Position numbers and translations under genes: made by a program. A stretch of 64,000 nt of DNA, from assembly GCA_963942565.1 (NCBI GenBank), contig OZ012684.1:63439043-63503042 (forward strand), given 5' to 3'. The notes under the pieces are model-generated. The model saw only the letters and a list, made by a program, of their open reading frames with translations. It ran no database searches and was not told the origin of the DNA. This document shows positions 52,957 through 64,000 of this stretch, piece by piece. The DNA comes from Maea johnstoni. Its lineage: Eukaryota; Annelida; Polychaeta; Spionida; Magelonidae. Numbering within the stretch: position 1 is the first letter of the stretch; the number at the start of each line of letters is the position of its first letter.

Positions 52957-55900
52957 TCAGTACTTTGTGATGTATTCGTCAACTGTAAATGCAGGGTTGG
53001 TGTAGTGCTCGAGCTCCCTGGTTGGTTGGATGCCAGACAAAGGTGGGATATCACATGAATTGGTCTTCTCCCTCGCCAGGTATTCAGTGTAGAGATAGGG
53101 AGGAACACTGACGACCAGGATACCTATCAGAACGTAAATCTTTACGTCGACGCACACAAAGTTACTGTAAGAAAATCCGATGACGAATCCTATGCTGTTC
53201 CACATGCGGTAATTGGAGAAAGCTGCGTCACTGTTGTCGCTGAAGAGTACACCATAGAGGGCTGAGGAATAAATAAATGAATAAATAAAAACAATTTACT
53301 GAGAAGTGTTGTTGTGAAGGACCCCAGGTAGTCTTGGTACCTCGCCCCTGAAAGTGTATCCATCACCGGAGTTGACCAACCCGTACTATGGCACCAGATT
53401 TCCTCGAATCTCTAGAGGTTTCATGATATCCCCTGACACGTTTTGGTGGCGCCTTCAAGTGAGTAAACCTTGAACTAATCTGATCCCTTGCCGCATGGTC
53501 ATGGTAAATACATACAAATTGACCACCCATGCCTTTAACATCCTAGAATATATGCTAGAGTGCAGTACATCCAGCAATGTCATACATGTCAAAAACAGCA
53601 TTGTCGAAAGGTAACAATTGAAAGTGATTTATCTGGTTCTAATTGGTTAGCCAAAATATACTTTACCGTTAGAGTGAACAAAACGTTATGGGTGAAATAT
53701 ACGTCATCATAAATATCAATATAATTAAGTGATTATAGATCAAAGAGATTTCCTCTAAAACTAACCCTGTATCCATCCACTGTGAAAGGGGTGAACTTCA
53801 AAATTTACATACATCATCGCTCATACATCTCATACATCTCCAACATACTTACCAAGACAGCAGCAAGCCTGTTTCACGAAAGAATTCCAACCCTAATGCA
53901 TGTATATACTTAACTTTCTATGCATTTGAGGATAGGAACTGGATGTTTGATTACTCACCGTTTGACTGCGACATGAGGTTGGCATCTCCCACTCCCCACA
54001 GGCCTGATATGAGGAAGAGGACGAAGGCGCGGTCAGGGTGGGGCATCCACAAAGCCAGAGTGATGAGTAACGCCAACTGGATACACAGGGCTGAAGGCAG
54101 AACCAGGTAAATGGTAAATGCTAGCATTTAGGGTGGACTGTAACTTTATGAATTGGGGACCGGTTGGGCTCCTTAGAAGAATCAGGGACCGAAATACTAG
54201 TAATTATTTGAGGGCTCAAAAATAAATCATATTCGATATCCTAAAAGAGTATTAAATTTTGATTAAACAGAATAAAGACCCTAATGACAAACTTAAATGT
54301 GAAATCGATATCAGAGACCTGGACGTATACCGGGTTCGGATGAGAAAGAGGAAATGAGGAGGCATGTGCTAATAACACACACGTCATCTAGAGGCAGACA
54401 AAGATACTGGAGTGTATAACACACAATCACATGTTTAGTACACATTATTATTATCATTATTTATTATTCATTCCTAACCCTGTATACACGTCCCTGTCTT
54501 TATCTGATGGCCACGCTGGCTACTAGCGTTAAATCCCTATGAGCTGTTATCATTGATATGATTCATCTCAGAAACTTTGCCTTGGTGAATTAGCTAGTCT
54601 CTTCTGTTGATTGGGGGGGGGGGGGGGGTTAATTTCAATTGGCCATCGGGGTAAATAATAATCTTCCACCCGTTGGATTTAATACAATGTATGATCGACG
54701 GATTATGAAAAAAATAAACATTTGAGGTAGTTAATGTTTCAGTCTTTGGTCAGCTTTGTGAATCCGCCTCATGTATCCTCAGAGAATGACCCCCTTTGGG
54801 CTTACCTCCAATCATAAGGGAGAGCCTGCCGAGGAGTTTAGCAGCATAACCAGCCAAGAGAGAGCATGCTGTACTTGTAGCACCGTAGGCTAACATAACG
54901 AACCCGATATTCCACATACCAACAGAACAGCCCACAAAAGCCTACAAAAACAATACACAGTACTTCCAATTAGATCATGCATTTTCACCTGAAAAAATGC
55001 TTAAACCCCATAGCTGACAAATCTTGCATTGGAAAACGAATTCTACAATGATATAGATATACTAGTATACTCAATGTCATCACTTCTTTATGAAGAGTAG
55101 AACTTTTTTCATAGTGAAACTGAAGTTCGAATACCTTATTATCCATATGGTACCCTGAATATCTTTTTTTTGTGAAGACTCTGCTTAGGGCTATTGGCTG
55201 TAGCGACAAGTCAACCTGCATTTTCTAACGATATTCTTATGCGGTTTGACGTTCGCAGGATTCTCCGAAACATTTAATATTTCTAAAGATTTTGTGTCAA
55301 AAAATGTCAATATACAGTGGTGCATAACTAAACAATGAATATTTAATTGTTTTGTCACAGCCGAAGAGATATCAAGTAACAGATATATATGTGGTAAATG
55401 ATGTATATATCAGTATAAGGTGTGTTATTTCTCGAAGACGTTGGTTTAAAAAAAGGTACATTTTTTCAGACTGGGTTTTTCTTCCCTTCATACATAACCT
55501 GTATTAAGAAAATATTCGGACCCTGAAAGATAAGAAAAAATTATTCTGGCCCTACATTTTGATAATTCTGGCTATGCCATAGGAGAAAAATTCTGGCCCT
55601 GCCCAGAGGAGAAAATGAATTTCTGACCGGGTCGAAAAAAGATAGCCCTCCCGAAGAATATCAAATGACCCACCCCTAATGGTTAAGGTGCTTTTATAGG
55701 TTATTAAATCTTAAATGCATCTTGAAATTAAACTTCAAAAGTAAAGTGGTTCGTTGCTCGATATCAAAAAGATCATCATAAGTATTACTACTATTACATA
55801 TTCTCAGTGGCAAATGACCTAAAAGGCTTAGATTTATCATTTTTGCGAATGAGTTCATGATATTTGCAATAGTAGTATTTGTACTTTCTATAGTATGGTT

Positions 55901-58870
55901 TTCAATTGATTGGATAGACTTATTGTGAAACAACTAGTGAATATAACTAATCAACCACCTATCGAATCACCCTAAGAGATTTCTTCTAACATTTAATATT
56001 CCATAATATATCTCAGTAATGGGAGAAAGCTAACACACCAAAAATAGTTCTATTGAGATTTCAGAGACCCGAGGACCAACTAATGCTACTAAGCTATATA
56101 TTGACGGAGAGATACGTCACTCATTTACCAATTATCAAATATTGCATTACATATTCTTCAGCAACTGACCTTGGTGAACTCTGCCATGAGGAAGGCGGGG
56201 CCAATTCCTATGTAGGTGGTGATTGGTAGAAGCAGTAGCTGGCGCTTGTCAGTCAGGAGTTGGAAGGTTGAGATGAGAAGCGCGGCAGAGAACTTCCCCT
56301 CGCCGGAGTCGGCTCCCTCCCTCTTCATATTGTCCGTCAAGAAGATGACCACCGCTATGGCCAGAACTCCCAGAGTCATGTAGATGCCAACCAAAGTCCA
56401 TACCTGTTTTATATGGAGACTGGTTTCAACAATATTTTTCGAGGATTGGAGCAATGAAGATGGGGGCTCAGACATTAGGGCTCGTCACCACCAAATTAAG
56501 GATTTGGAACCTTGATTTTTCGTCACTTCTCTGCCATATTGCGGCTTAGTCGTGACAGTAGCCAGTTGTAAGTGGTGCAGGAAAACTCCTGACCACAAGT
56601 CACTGGTAACTTCCTCAAATGCATAGGTATGTGGGTGGTTTTAGACGAAGGATGTGGTCTCCATCACAAATCATTAGTCATTCAGGACTGAGCGTTTTGT
56701 GGCAAATGTATCGGAGAAATATTCAATTCAAATTCAACACACGATCTGCATTCCAAATATATTACTGTACACTTCCCGTTATTCGATCTATAAAGTTTTC
56801 TTTGAGTAATTTTTATATTTGGCTGGCCTTAGTGAAGATAAGGCTAAAATAGTTGACAGTTAATTTAGTGGAGAATTTTTCAAGTTCTTATCACAGGCGC
56901 TATACTATTGTGTGCGCATTCTTTCTTCACAATTTAGAGTTGTATATATGAAATGTACGATAAAATAAACGGTCCGAGATAAATAGTTAACTTGATACCT
57001 AATACATGAGAAAAATACATACCGTTTCGTTTGGCGGTTTTTCAAGGCCAGTACTATTCATATTCGTGTCTGGACAGAATTTACTGCCGCATTTCTTCAG
57101 ATCCTCTTCTGTTATGTCAGGGGCATTCTTTGGCCTTTGACTTAAAACTAGTGAGGAAACGAGATTTCCAAATATTTGAGCTATAAGAGATGAGAATAAG
57201 AGCCTTAATAGGTTAAAAACTAAATTATAATCTACATCAGTCGGCATGATCTATATTCGTATATTTGTAATCATTAAGCAGAAAGCAGTACTAAGAAAGA
57301 ATCGAAATAATAATGTCCATGCCTAACATGTGAAGTGTAATCAAATGGCAACGTGTTTGAAATAAAACAATACCAACAGCAGTAGTTTATTGAATAGTTA
57401 ACTTCAAAATTACATCAAAACCTAACCGTTCTTGTAACATCTCTAAGGTCGCAAAGGATTCCGCATAACTGAAAGGCACGCAACGTTTATGGTGCTTTAA
57501 AAGCACTACGTTTTTCTAAACAAATGTTATTAAATAACTATGTTGGTATCTCTTTTATATGCTTAAGGAAAATGCTAGCAATGCCAAACCGTTCGAATAA
57601 AACATCCTTTGAAGAAAACTTTTTTTGCATTTGAAACATGACGCTTTTATTGTAATCCATGTAAGTTTATCGATGCTGTTTATTTGCCTGTAGTTACCTA
57701 TCAGAGGAGATCGGTAAAATAAAATACGGAAAAAGCGTTAGATCGGCAAATGTACGTCATTAATGAGCCATACATTTGTGGGCCATTTTCTATAAGCTGT
57801 GTGGGGCTAACTGAACAAAATAAACGAGGCATATCTTTTACGTTCTGATTGAGAGTTTGCGAGGGTGAATTGTAGTTGATACTGAAAAGTGCTTGGTCGC
57901 AATATGTTGCAAACTATGATGTCCATATTTTCGTGAACCAAATTAATAATGAACGAAGGAAATTCCCATTTAACCTTGCGTTATCATCATCTATCTATCT
58001 TCTAATATTTGCATCATTCCGTTTATCAGGAGCAACATGGACACACTCATCTCACATCGAAGGAATCAACAATTTGCTCGCTGTCCTCTCAACCGCCCGG
58101 GTTCGAATCCGGTGCTTAGGGCAAATGTGAACGTTGCTAGTGAGCTAGGGTAAGGCGATGGTTATCTATGGTACCCTAGTGTACTCCACCACTTACAGCC
58201 AGCTACTCCTGAATATTCTCTACATGGCAAACAAAGTGAAGATAAACGAAATTTCATCCCAACTATTTGAAACATGAAGTTTTTCATCACGCTGTCAAGG
58301 GGAGTTGGAAAAATAATATTTGAATATTTTTCGCACGTTTTCGAAAATGTGTTGGAAAAAATATTGGATTTTTCTGCTCGTCACCTATGTTGTTTCGTAA
58401 GTACCTGATTGGAAAAACATGATAAAAATGCCAAAGAATTTCGACATAACATCATCGACCACTTCTCCGGTGAGTGCGGCCATCTGGTTGGCGCATTCTG
58501 TAGTGTATGCACTCTGTGCAGCCCAGACCATGGACGCTGTGATCCCCACGATGATCGACGCGGTCACCATCGTGCCCCAGACGGCGTACATATTCGCAGC
58601 CATCCATAAAACATAGCCAACCATTCCAATGGCCAGTGTCCATTTTCGGCCAATTTTACCGATGACGACCGGTGGCAAAAACATGCAGGATACAACAAGA
58701 ACGCCATAGAGAATTGCTTGATTGATAACGCCAAGGCCTTCGACTCGGTGGAGACTGCTTTGGAGACTGGAGAGTCCTTGGAAACCAACAAACAGGAGCA
58801 TGAAGCCGGCACACACACTGATGTGATTCTTCCAGAGCCTGGCCTTTGTCAAGGGTTGGTCATCTGCCAT
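52957..58870 (-). CDS. unc93a: UNC93A-like multipass membrane protein
   Basis: Major-facilitator-like membrane protein of the UNC93 family (relatives tune potassium channels in worms and traffic Toll-like receptors in vertebrates; the role of UNC93A itself is poorly known). Coding exons: 58405-58870, 57023-57180, 56170-56403, 54806-54941, 53959-54090, 52957-53261; 1,431 nt, 476 residues plus stop (vertebrate UNC93A about 457). All introns are GT-AG and phases agree. Exon 1 holds the N-terminus and several spans (HISVCAGFMLLFVGFQGLSS). Exon 2 starts the family motif QIFGNLVSSLVL and carries an extracellular loop with a sequon (NET) and cysteines. Exon 5 to 6 reads GLWGVGDANLMSQSN-ALYGVLF, then FSNYRMWNSIGFVIGFSYS, very close to UNC93A. 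A splice acceptor at 58894-58895 shows a 5' UTR intron. Sequence from a repeat abuts the exon 1 donor. Confidence 0.95.
54613..54628 (+). repeat. Poly-G run
   Basis: About 16 consecutive G in intron 4 of the UNC93-like gene. Confidence 0.9.
58020..58262 (+). mobile_element. tRNA-derived SINE fragment
   Basis: A perfect B box GGTTCGAATCC at 58100-58110 sits in a tRNA-like T arm (cccgggttcgaatccggtgc), followed by a non-tRNA body. The A box is missing or worn. It lies in intron 1 of the UNC93-like gene on the opposite strand. Confidence 0.55.
58318..58404. repeat. Repeat fragment touching the UNC93 exon 1 donor
   Basis: Matches 28335-28420 (tttttcgcacgttttcga; ttttctgctcgtcac; tttcgtaa). The match runs to the first bases of intron 1, so an element inserted at or next to the splice donor. 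Confidence 0.5.
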
Positions 58871-60136
58871 GATGCTCAGTCAAGTCTACTGATCTAAAAG
58901 GAGGAAAAGAGTTCTATAAGAACTAGAGGTCATTTTCCTTAATACATTTAACCTAATGAAGAGCTCACTTGCAGTTAACACACACTGATTCGACCCCTCT
59001 CTTCTGTCTATCATCAAACTACAACTGTTAGGGTATTGGCCAAGAGCCTGGAAATTAATTTCTATTGCCCCTCCTAGTAGAAATATGATTGCTCAAAATG
59101 ATATCGCGGACTATCCGGGATTGAGAAAAATGCTATTTTCAAGGTGGTGAGTTTTACGAATGCTCTGGCAAAACTGACAATGTACCCAAGTGGGGGCACA
59201 GCATTGTTTTCATTCCCAGATAGTCTTCTATCTTTTTGAGCAAACAACGATCCAGGCTAATTTTTTTAGAGGTTATTGGGCTCTGATAGAGATAGATATT
59301 TGCACATGAATATATTTTATTCCTTCATGTATTTACAAACGATAATAGCGCCTATATGTACGTTGGTATGACGTATCATTTTTGTATTTTTTTCTCGTGT
59401 AAGTGTTACATGAAAATCTGGCGGGCCAGTCTTCTACTGAGTTGAATTGTATCTTTATTAACTGTAGTGAACTGCACCATTTTCTTTTCTTAAAACGTTA
59501 AATACTTCAAGCCGATGATGGAATTATGGATAGGGCAATAACACCGAGCAGTATGATAAGATAAAACGAATTTTGCGCGACTAGCTAAATATGATAAATA
59601 GTGACAGAATCAAGTTGCTTCAACTTAGATAAGATAAATACCTTGCTGTATCAAACATAGACATATTAATCTCAATGAAGTTTACCTGAAGTGACGTGTG
59701 TCAGTACATGAAGCTGAATACCTTGGTTGTACGCATACAAACTGACCTCATAAATACAAACAATACCATTCAGTTATAAACAAAAATACAACCTTCTATC
59801 ACTAAGAAAAGCTTTAATTTATGCCAATTTAATTTCGGTCATCTAATTGTATTATTGAGCAAGAAAAGGATAACGTAGTCATAAGTGTATCTCAAGGAAT
59901 AGTACACGCATGTATTATAAACAAGAAGTATGCACTTTTAATCAACCAGTCCCTCCCCCTCCTTTCACGCCAGTCAACTTTCCCCGCAGGGTGTGTGATA
60001 CGCTAACGTGATTGCACAAACCGAATCTTTGCGTTGATAAAACTAAGATAAGTACATAATACACTGCTGTCATAGTATATTGTAATACCATCTTGTAATG
60101 TTACATTTTCCTAACTTTAAATGAACAGTGACCTAC

Positions 60137-60250
60137 CTTGATAGAGAATACCTGGGACTAGTAAGGTCTCAGGGAGGATTGCTGCGATAAGCGTCCGGCA
60201 ATGCTTGTGCTTGAGAAAGCGTCGTCCAAATAACTATGATACCAAAGTAA
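60137..60250 (-). promoter_or_regulatory. Possible non-coding first exon of the UNC93-like gene
   Basis: On the minus strand a stretch ends CTATCAAG|GTAGGTCA at 60137, a good donor that could pair with the 5' UTR acceptor at 58894-58895. The upstream limit is a guess and no TATA box is seen. Confidence 0.3.
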
Positions 60251-60423
60251 CGACCTCGTTCAGAACACAAAAACGGTCATCAATGTGAGACGTTTGGACA
60301 ACTAATGATATAGGATGCGACGCTATGATTTATTGTATACGACTTCTTACGAGTCCTCATACTTGTGCGTAACTGGGCCGGATCTAGCCTCTAGGCCCTA
60401 GATGTTTCCACGCTCGCACGTAC

Positions 60424-60540
60424 ACGGTGCGGGCTGATCTCTGGTCCGGGGTCGATGGTGCGGTGTCGGGGTGCGGGGTCGATGGTGCGGGCTGATCTCT
60501 GGTCCGGGGTCGATGGTGCGGGGCCGGGGTGCGCGGTCCA
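60424..60540. repeat. GC-rich minisatellite, two units of about 58 bp
   Basis: The words gtgcgggctgatctctggtc and cggggtcgatggtgcgg recur, giving two copies plus a part. GC content is far above the neighbourhood. Confidence 0.85.
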
Positions 60541-61271
60541 GATAAAAAGGACGACGATGCTTTTTAATGAAGGTATTCCCAAAGGTAGAGGGATACCAGG
60601 CAGCCATGTGTATCAATGTAACGGAAAACGCGCAAAGGATATTATGATATGAATTACAATTAGGGCATTCCTATGAGAAATGATTTGATAAGAGGACATG
60701 TATTGATTAGAATATCCATAGAGTTCATTTCATGGAATCATGGAAATGCGTTTTTCACCAAAGGAAACGTTTGAACATTTCTTAATTTCATCGCAAACAT
60801 ATTGTATCACTTCTTATCCTTTATGTAAAACACGTAAGTGTGATCAATGGAGTTGGTCGTCATGGTGTCAATGCTCAGAGCTATTAGGACTAAAATGGCC
60901 CTCGATACATGAGGAGACATGGGAAAGATGATGATGCATTCATTCGTATCCACTTTTCAACCAATTGGAAACAATTAGGATCTGTCAAATATGTAGCTAT
61001 CTTAGCAGAGCGAACTGAAGTCCTTAACTAGAAAATAGCTTATGGTTGATCTTTAACCAGAAAACTAACCACTTAAAACCTCCTGTCAATAACAGGTTCA
61101 CGACATGCAATAATAGTAATACTTGCAAAAAGCAGAACATTTAGTTATTTACAAAGGGATACGCAATAAGTTATCACCCTTACAATTACAAGTACAAGTA
61201 TTGTCCTTGTCCAACACTACATATTCAGTGATTTTGATTTTGATAGTTGCATTTTGATAATGGTGTTGCAT

Positions 61272-62445
61272 ACATACCTGTCAACTCTACTGATTTGGGC
61301 AGTACTCTCCTGATTTCAGACCCCAAATTTGGTGTCTTCTGATTGAGCACCTGATTTGAAGAAATCTACTGATTAGCTACTGACTAGCTGATTTTTAAAA
61401 ATCCTCCGTTTCCCAGCAAGTAGATCAGTGACTGACAATGATTAGAATCATGTCCATCAAAGTGGAATACTGGAACAAGTCAACTGCAGTGGTCAGTAGG
61501 TTTAATACGCATCGCTGAAGCAGTGAGCTAAATATACGTCGGTGATTGAGGATGAACAAATAGACTTTAAGTCAAATAAAAGCCTCCTCTAAAGGCGATA
61601 TTTCGATATGTCCATCAAAGTGGAATACTGGAACAAGTCAACTGCAGTGGTCAGTAGGTTTAATACGCGTCGCTGAAGCAGAGAGCTAAATATACGTCGC
61701 TGATTGAGGATGAACAAATAGACTTTAAGTCAAATAAAAGCCTCCTCTAAAGGCGATATTTTTCTTGTGTAATTGGCATATGAATCCGATTTTCCCTGAT
61801 TCTAAGCAGTTCAGACTAGACAAATAAGGTTACATATTTAAAATTGCTCTGTAATTAGCTGTAGAACATTACGAACCTGTGTACATAATGGTACACGCAT
61901 GTTTAGTTTATGCATGAGGAACTGGGGAACTGGTTGTGCACTAGTTAGATATTCATGTCGGAAAAATGTTAACTGATCATATGCTACCTCGGGGTAATAG
62001 GTAGCCTAGATTTCTAGGCTGTCATATATATTTTCTGTCATATTATTTGTTACCAGGCTCCAAATACTCCAGGTAGCCGTATGCCTTAAACCTGATTTTT
62101 TAGCCCAGTGCCAAAACCTTCATAATATGCTGAACATAAGAAGTACTGGTATTTGATCTTGAAAGATCACATAATGTAAGTGTTGTTAGTGCTAAAGCTA
62201 TCTGTGTCTGATTTTGATGATGAAATATATCACCATTCAGCAACTGTGATCTGCTCCATAAAATTAGAGTTATTTCATTTACATGTTTGTATGGTCATCA
62301 GTATAATGGCATACTCCTAAGCTAAACTACTTTCCTGACCCCTAGTGGCCAGGATTGGAACTAAGCAAAATGCTGCAATAGAAGCCCCAAAAGGGAACCG
62401 CGTGAAATCTCCTGATTTGGGATGGTTGAATGTTGACAGGTATGT
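61272..62445. mobile_element. Nonautonomous DNA transposon with ACATACCTGTCAAC ends
   Basis: Inverted ends ACATACCTGTCAAC (61272-61285) and GTTGACAGGTATGT (62432-62445) are perfect, with GCAT on both outer sides as a possible target duplication. Next to the ends, ctgatttggg words repeat in both directions. A 159 bp direct duplication lies inside. No transposase frame. The superfamily is not certain. Confidence 0.7.
61450..61767. repeat. Direct tandem duplication, unit 159 bp
   Basis: Two adjacent copies begin atgtccatcaaagtggaata and end aaggcgatatt, differing at only a few bases, so the duplication is young. It lies inside the transposon at 61272-62445. Confidence 0.93.
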
Positions 62446-63955
62446 GCATATCTACATTTTGAACGAAGTATTAGAATACCCTAATATGCCTTTAATCGAA
62501 TAGCTGAATAAAAAGAAGATACCCAAAGCACGCTGGGACTGCTCTGCTCATGTATGGAATCGGTCATTGCTTATCCAACCAACGGGTCAATATAGCGACA
62601 TTCACATGATCATTACATTGGGACTGTAGGCACAGTCACCAAGGGATAAACATTTTTGTACAAATGCTCTCGATTCTTTATCACACGATTGAACTAAATG
62701 TGCTGAAAGCACAAAAGAAAGTTGAAAATATAATACAACACCCACAGTGAGTAATGTCACTAGTGAATTTCCACTAGTGAAATGCTAGCGGAGGTAATGG
62801 AAAATCACAAGTCGACTAGTGAATATTCACCTTTCTTAAAAAGGAAACTTCCACCAGTGGTTTTCCAATACTAAATATTAGATTTTTCACAAGCCATTTT
62901 TCATACCCCGTCGCTAGGGATATTCTGGACAAATTTTTCTTGCAGGAGGGTATCAATTTCTTATGCATAACGAATAATTCAACTTTTCTGAAAAAAGATT
63001 CTCTGATATACTGCCTTTGTGACGTAATCAGTTTTCTGGCGCATCTCTTTTTTGAAGTGTTGGGAGAGGGTTACCCTAGCTATCAGGCTTCAATATTGAA
63101 AAAATGAGAACAAATATAATCTATAGGCAAATTCATAAATGTTTGTTCTAAATATACATTCTTCTATACCTGGCATAATGATATTGAAGAATACAGGTTG
63201 AATTACTTTCGCCATGTTGAATTGTTTTGAAGTCAAGTTGAATCATTTTTTCTATTTAAGTTGAATGTTTTTCAGTCAGATTGAATGTTTTTTTTCAAAA
63301 GTTGAATGTATTGGTCACATGGCATGCCATACCCAATACATTGAATACACATTTGCTCCATCATGCGAGTGCAGTGGAAGATAGACCAATAATTTCCAAC
63401 AACAAAATCCTGAATCTCATGCAAATGTCCCTGTGAGCCTTGAGGTCTGCACCACATCCCCATCAGACTGTAAAACATCCCCTCGCAGTTGTCTTAATGG
63501 CTAGAACTTTAAGTGCGCGCTTATTGAGTGTGCATACCAGACCCTTTGCTTTAAGTGACATTAATCAGAAAACTAACTGGGTTAGTTATCTTATGACTAG
63601 CGAATCAGGGCAATCGACGTTGTACCAGGATGTCCCCCTCATAAGCACTTCTTGGGAAATGGACGTGTACTTTGAGCTTGTAATATTTCCCCCATTTACA
63701 CTATTGTCAGACTTAAAAATATTCAAATCAAGAGATTAATTATTTCCTAAGTTCTTTGAATCATGCAATTAATTATTTTCTTAGTTCTTTGTTATGTTTA
63801 TGTGTTGAGAAACTTAAGTACTCCTTGGTGTGAGAGGCCTACCCACTTCTTATTGATGTTACCATTCTAAATTCACATTGCATTACAGCATCCTTAAACA
63901 TAACGTTAGTAACGGTTACACAAATATCTAAATAACGACTCCTACTGCTGAATTA

Positions 63956-63958
<3 letters not shown>
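62446..63958. other. Non-coding DNA, nothing recognised
   Basis: AT-rich sequence; frames at 63272-63478 (minus) and 63440-63739 (plus) overlap each other and show no domain. Confidence 0.45.

Positions 63959-64000
<42 letters not shown>
63959..64000. repeat. (AT)n microsatellite at the right edge
   Basis: Pure AT dinucleotides running off the window. Confidence 0.95.

Noticed and set aside
60740-60931. Frame containing CDQWSWSSWCQC, which recalls a thrombospondin type 1 repeat
   Set aside because: Only a short stretch fits, the cysteine pattern does not continue, and no splice partners were found.
63272-63739. Overlapping frames on both strands near the right edge
   Set aside because: They overlap antisense and show no family features.

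Overview
The window is animal nuclear DNA, most likely from a lancelet (Branchiostoma) or a similar invertebrate chordate. I base this on intron-rich host genes with GT-AG introns of about 0.3-3.5 kb, a ribosomal protein gene carrying many intronic snoRNAs, and dense small DNA transposons. The species is an inference. All protein-coding genes I can support lie on the minus strand; I rebuilt their exons by hand from splice signals and reading-frame phase.

Left half, 0.7-31.2 kb: two tandem paralogous genes for organic anion transporting polypeptides (OATP/SLCO). Copy 1 (738-8694) lacks its last exon, which lies beyond the left edge. Copy 2 (21618-30034) is complete: nine coding exons, 2,166 nt, 721 residues, with a TATA box and a likely non-coding first exon near 31.17 kb. 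Phases match throughout, and internal exons are equal in length except the linker exon and exon 1. The DNA between and inside them is full of repeats: (AT)n tracts, LINE ends, a tRNA-derived SINE, foldback elements, and a 4.1 kb element with inverted repeats of about 0.9 kb at 16975-21057.

Middle, 31-49 kb: inverted-repeat elements (33.4-37.9 kb), then RPS4 (38.4-48.7 kb), which encodes 40S ribosomal protein eS4 (7 exons, 259 residues, 5'-TOP start). RPS4 is a snoRNA host. Intron 3 holds five copies of one H/ACA-type snoRNA and intron 6 holds three related box C/D snoRNAs, with a guide I recall from vertebrate SNORD81 (28S rRNA). The same introns hold three palindromic elements bounded by TTAA; two lie in or beside the H/ACA array and the third is in intron 4.

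Right part, 49-64 kb: a complete UNC93A-like membrane protein gene (52957-58870, six coding exons, 476 residues) with a probable upstream non-coding exon near 60.1 kb, then non-coding DNA with a 1.2 kb nonautonomous transposon and an (AT)n tract at the edge.

The strongest candidates for something undescribed are the RPS4 intron 3 H/ACA array, with mobile elements inserted between tandem snoRNA units, and the parallel box C/D triplet in intron 6. I saw no retrovirus-like or other virus-like element and no CRISPR array.
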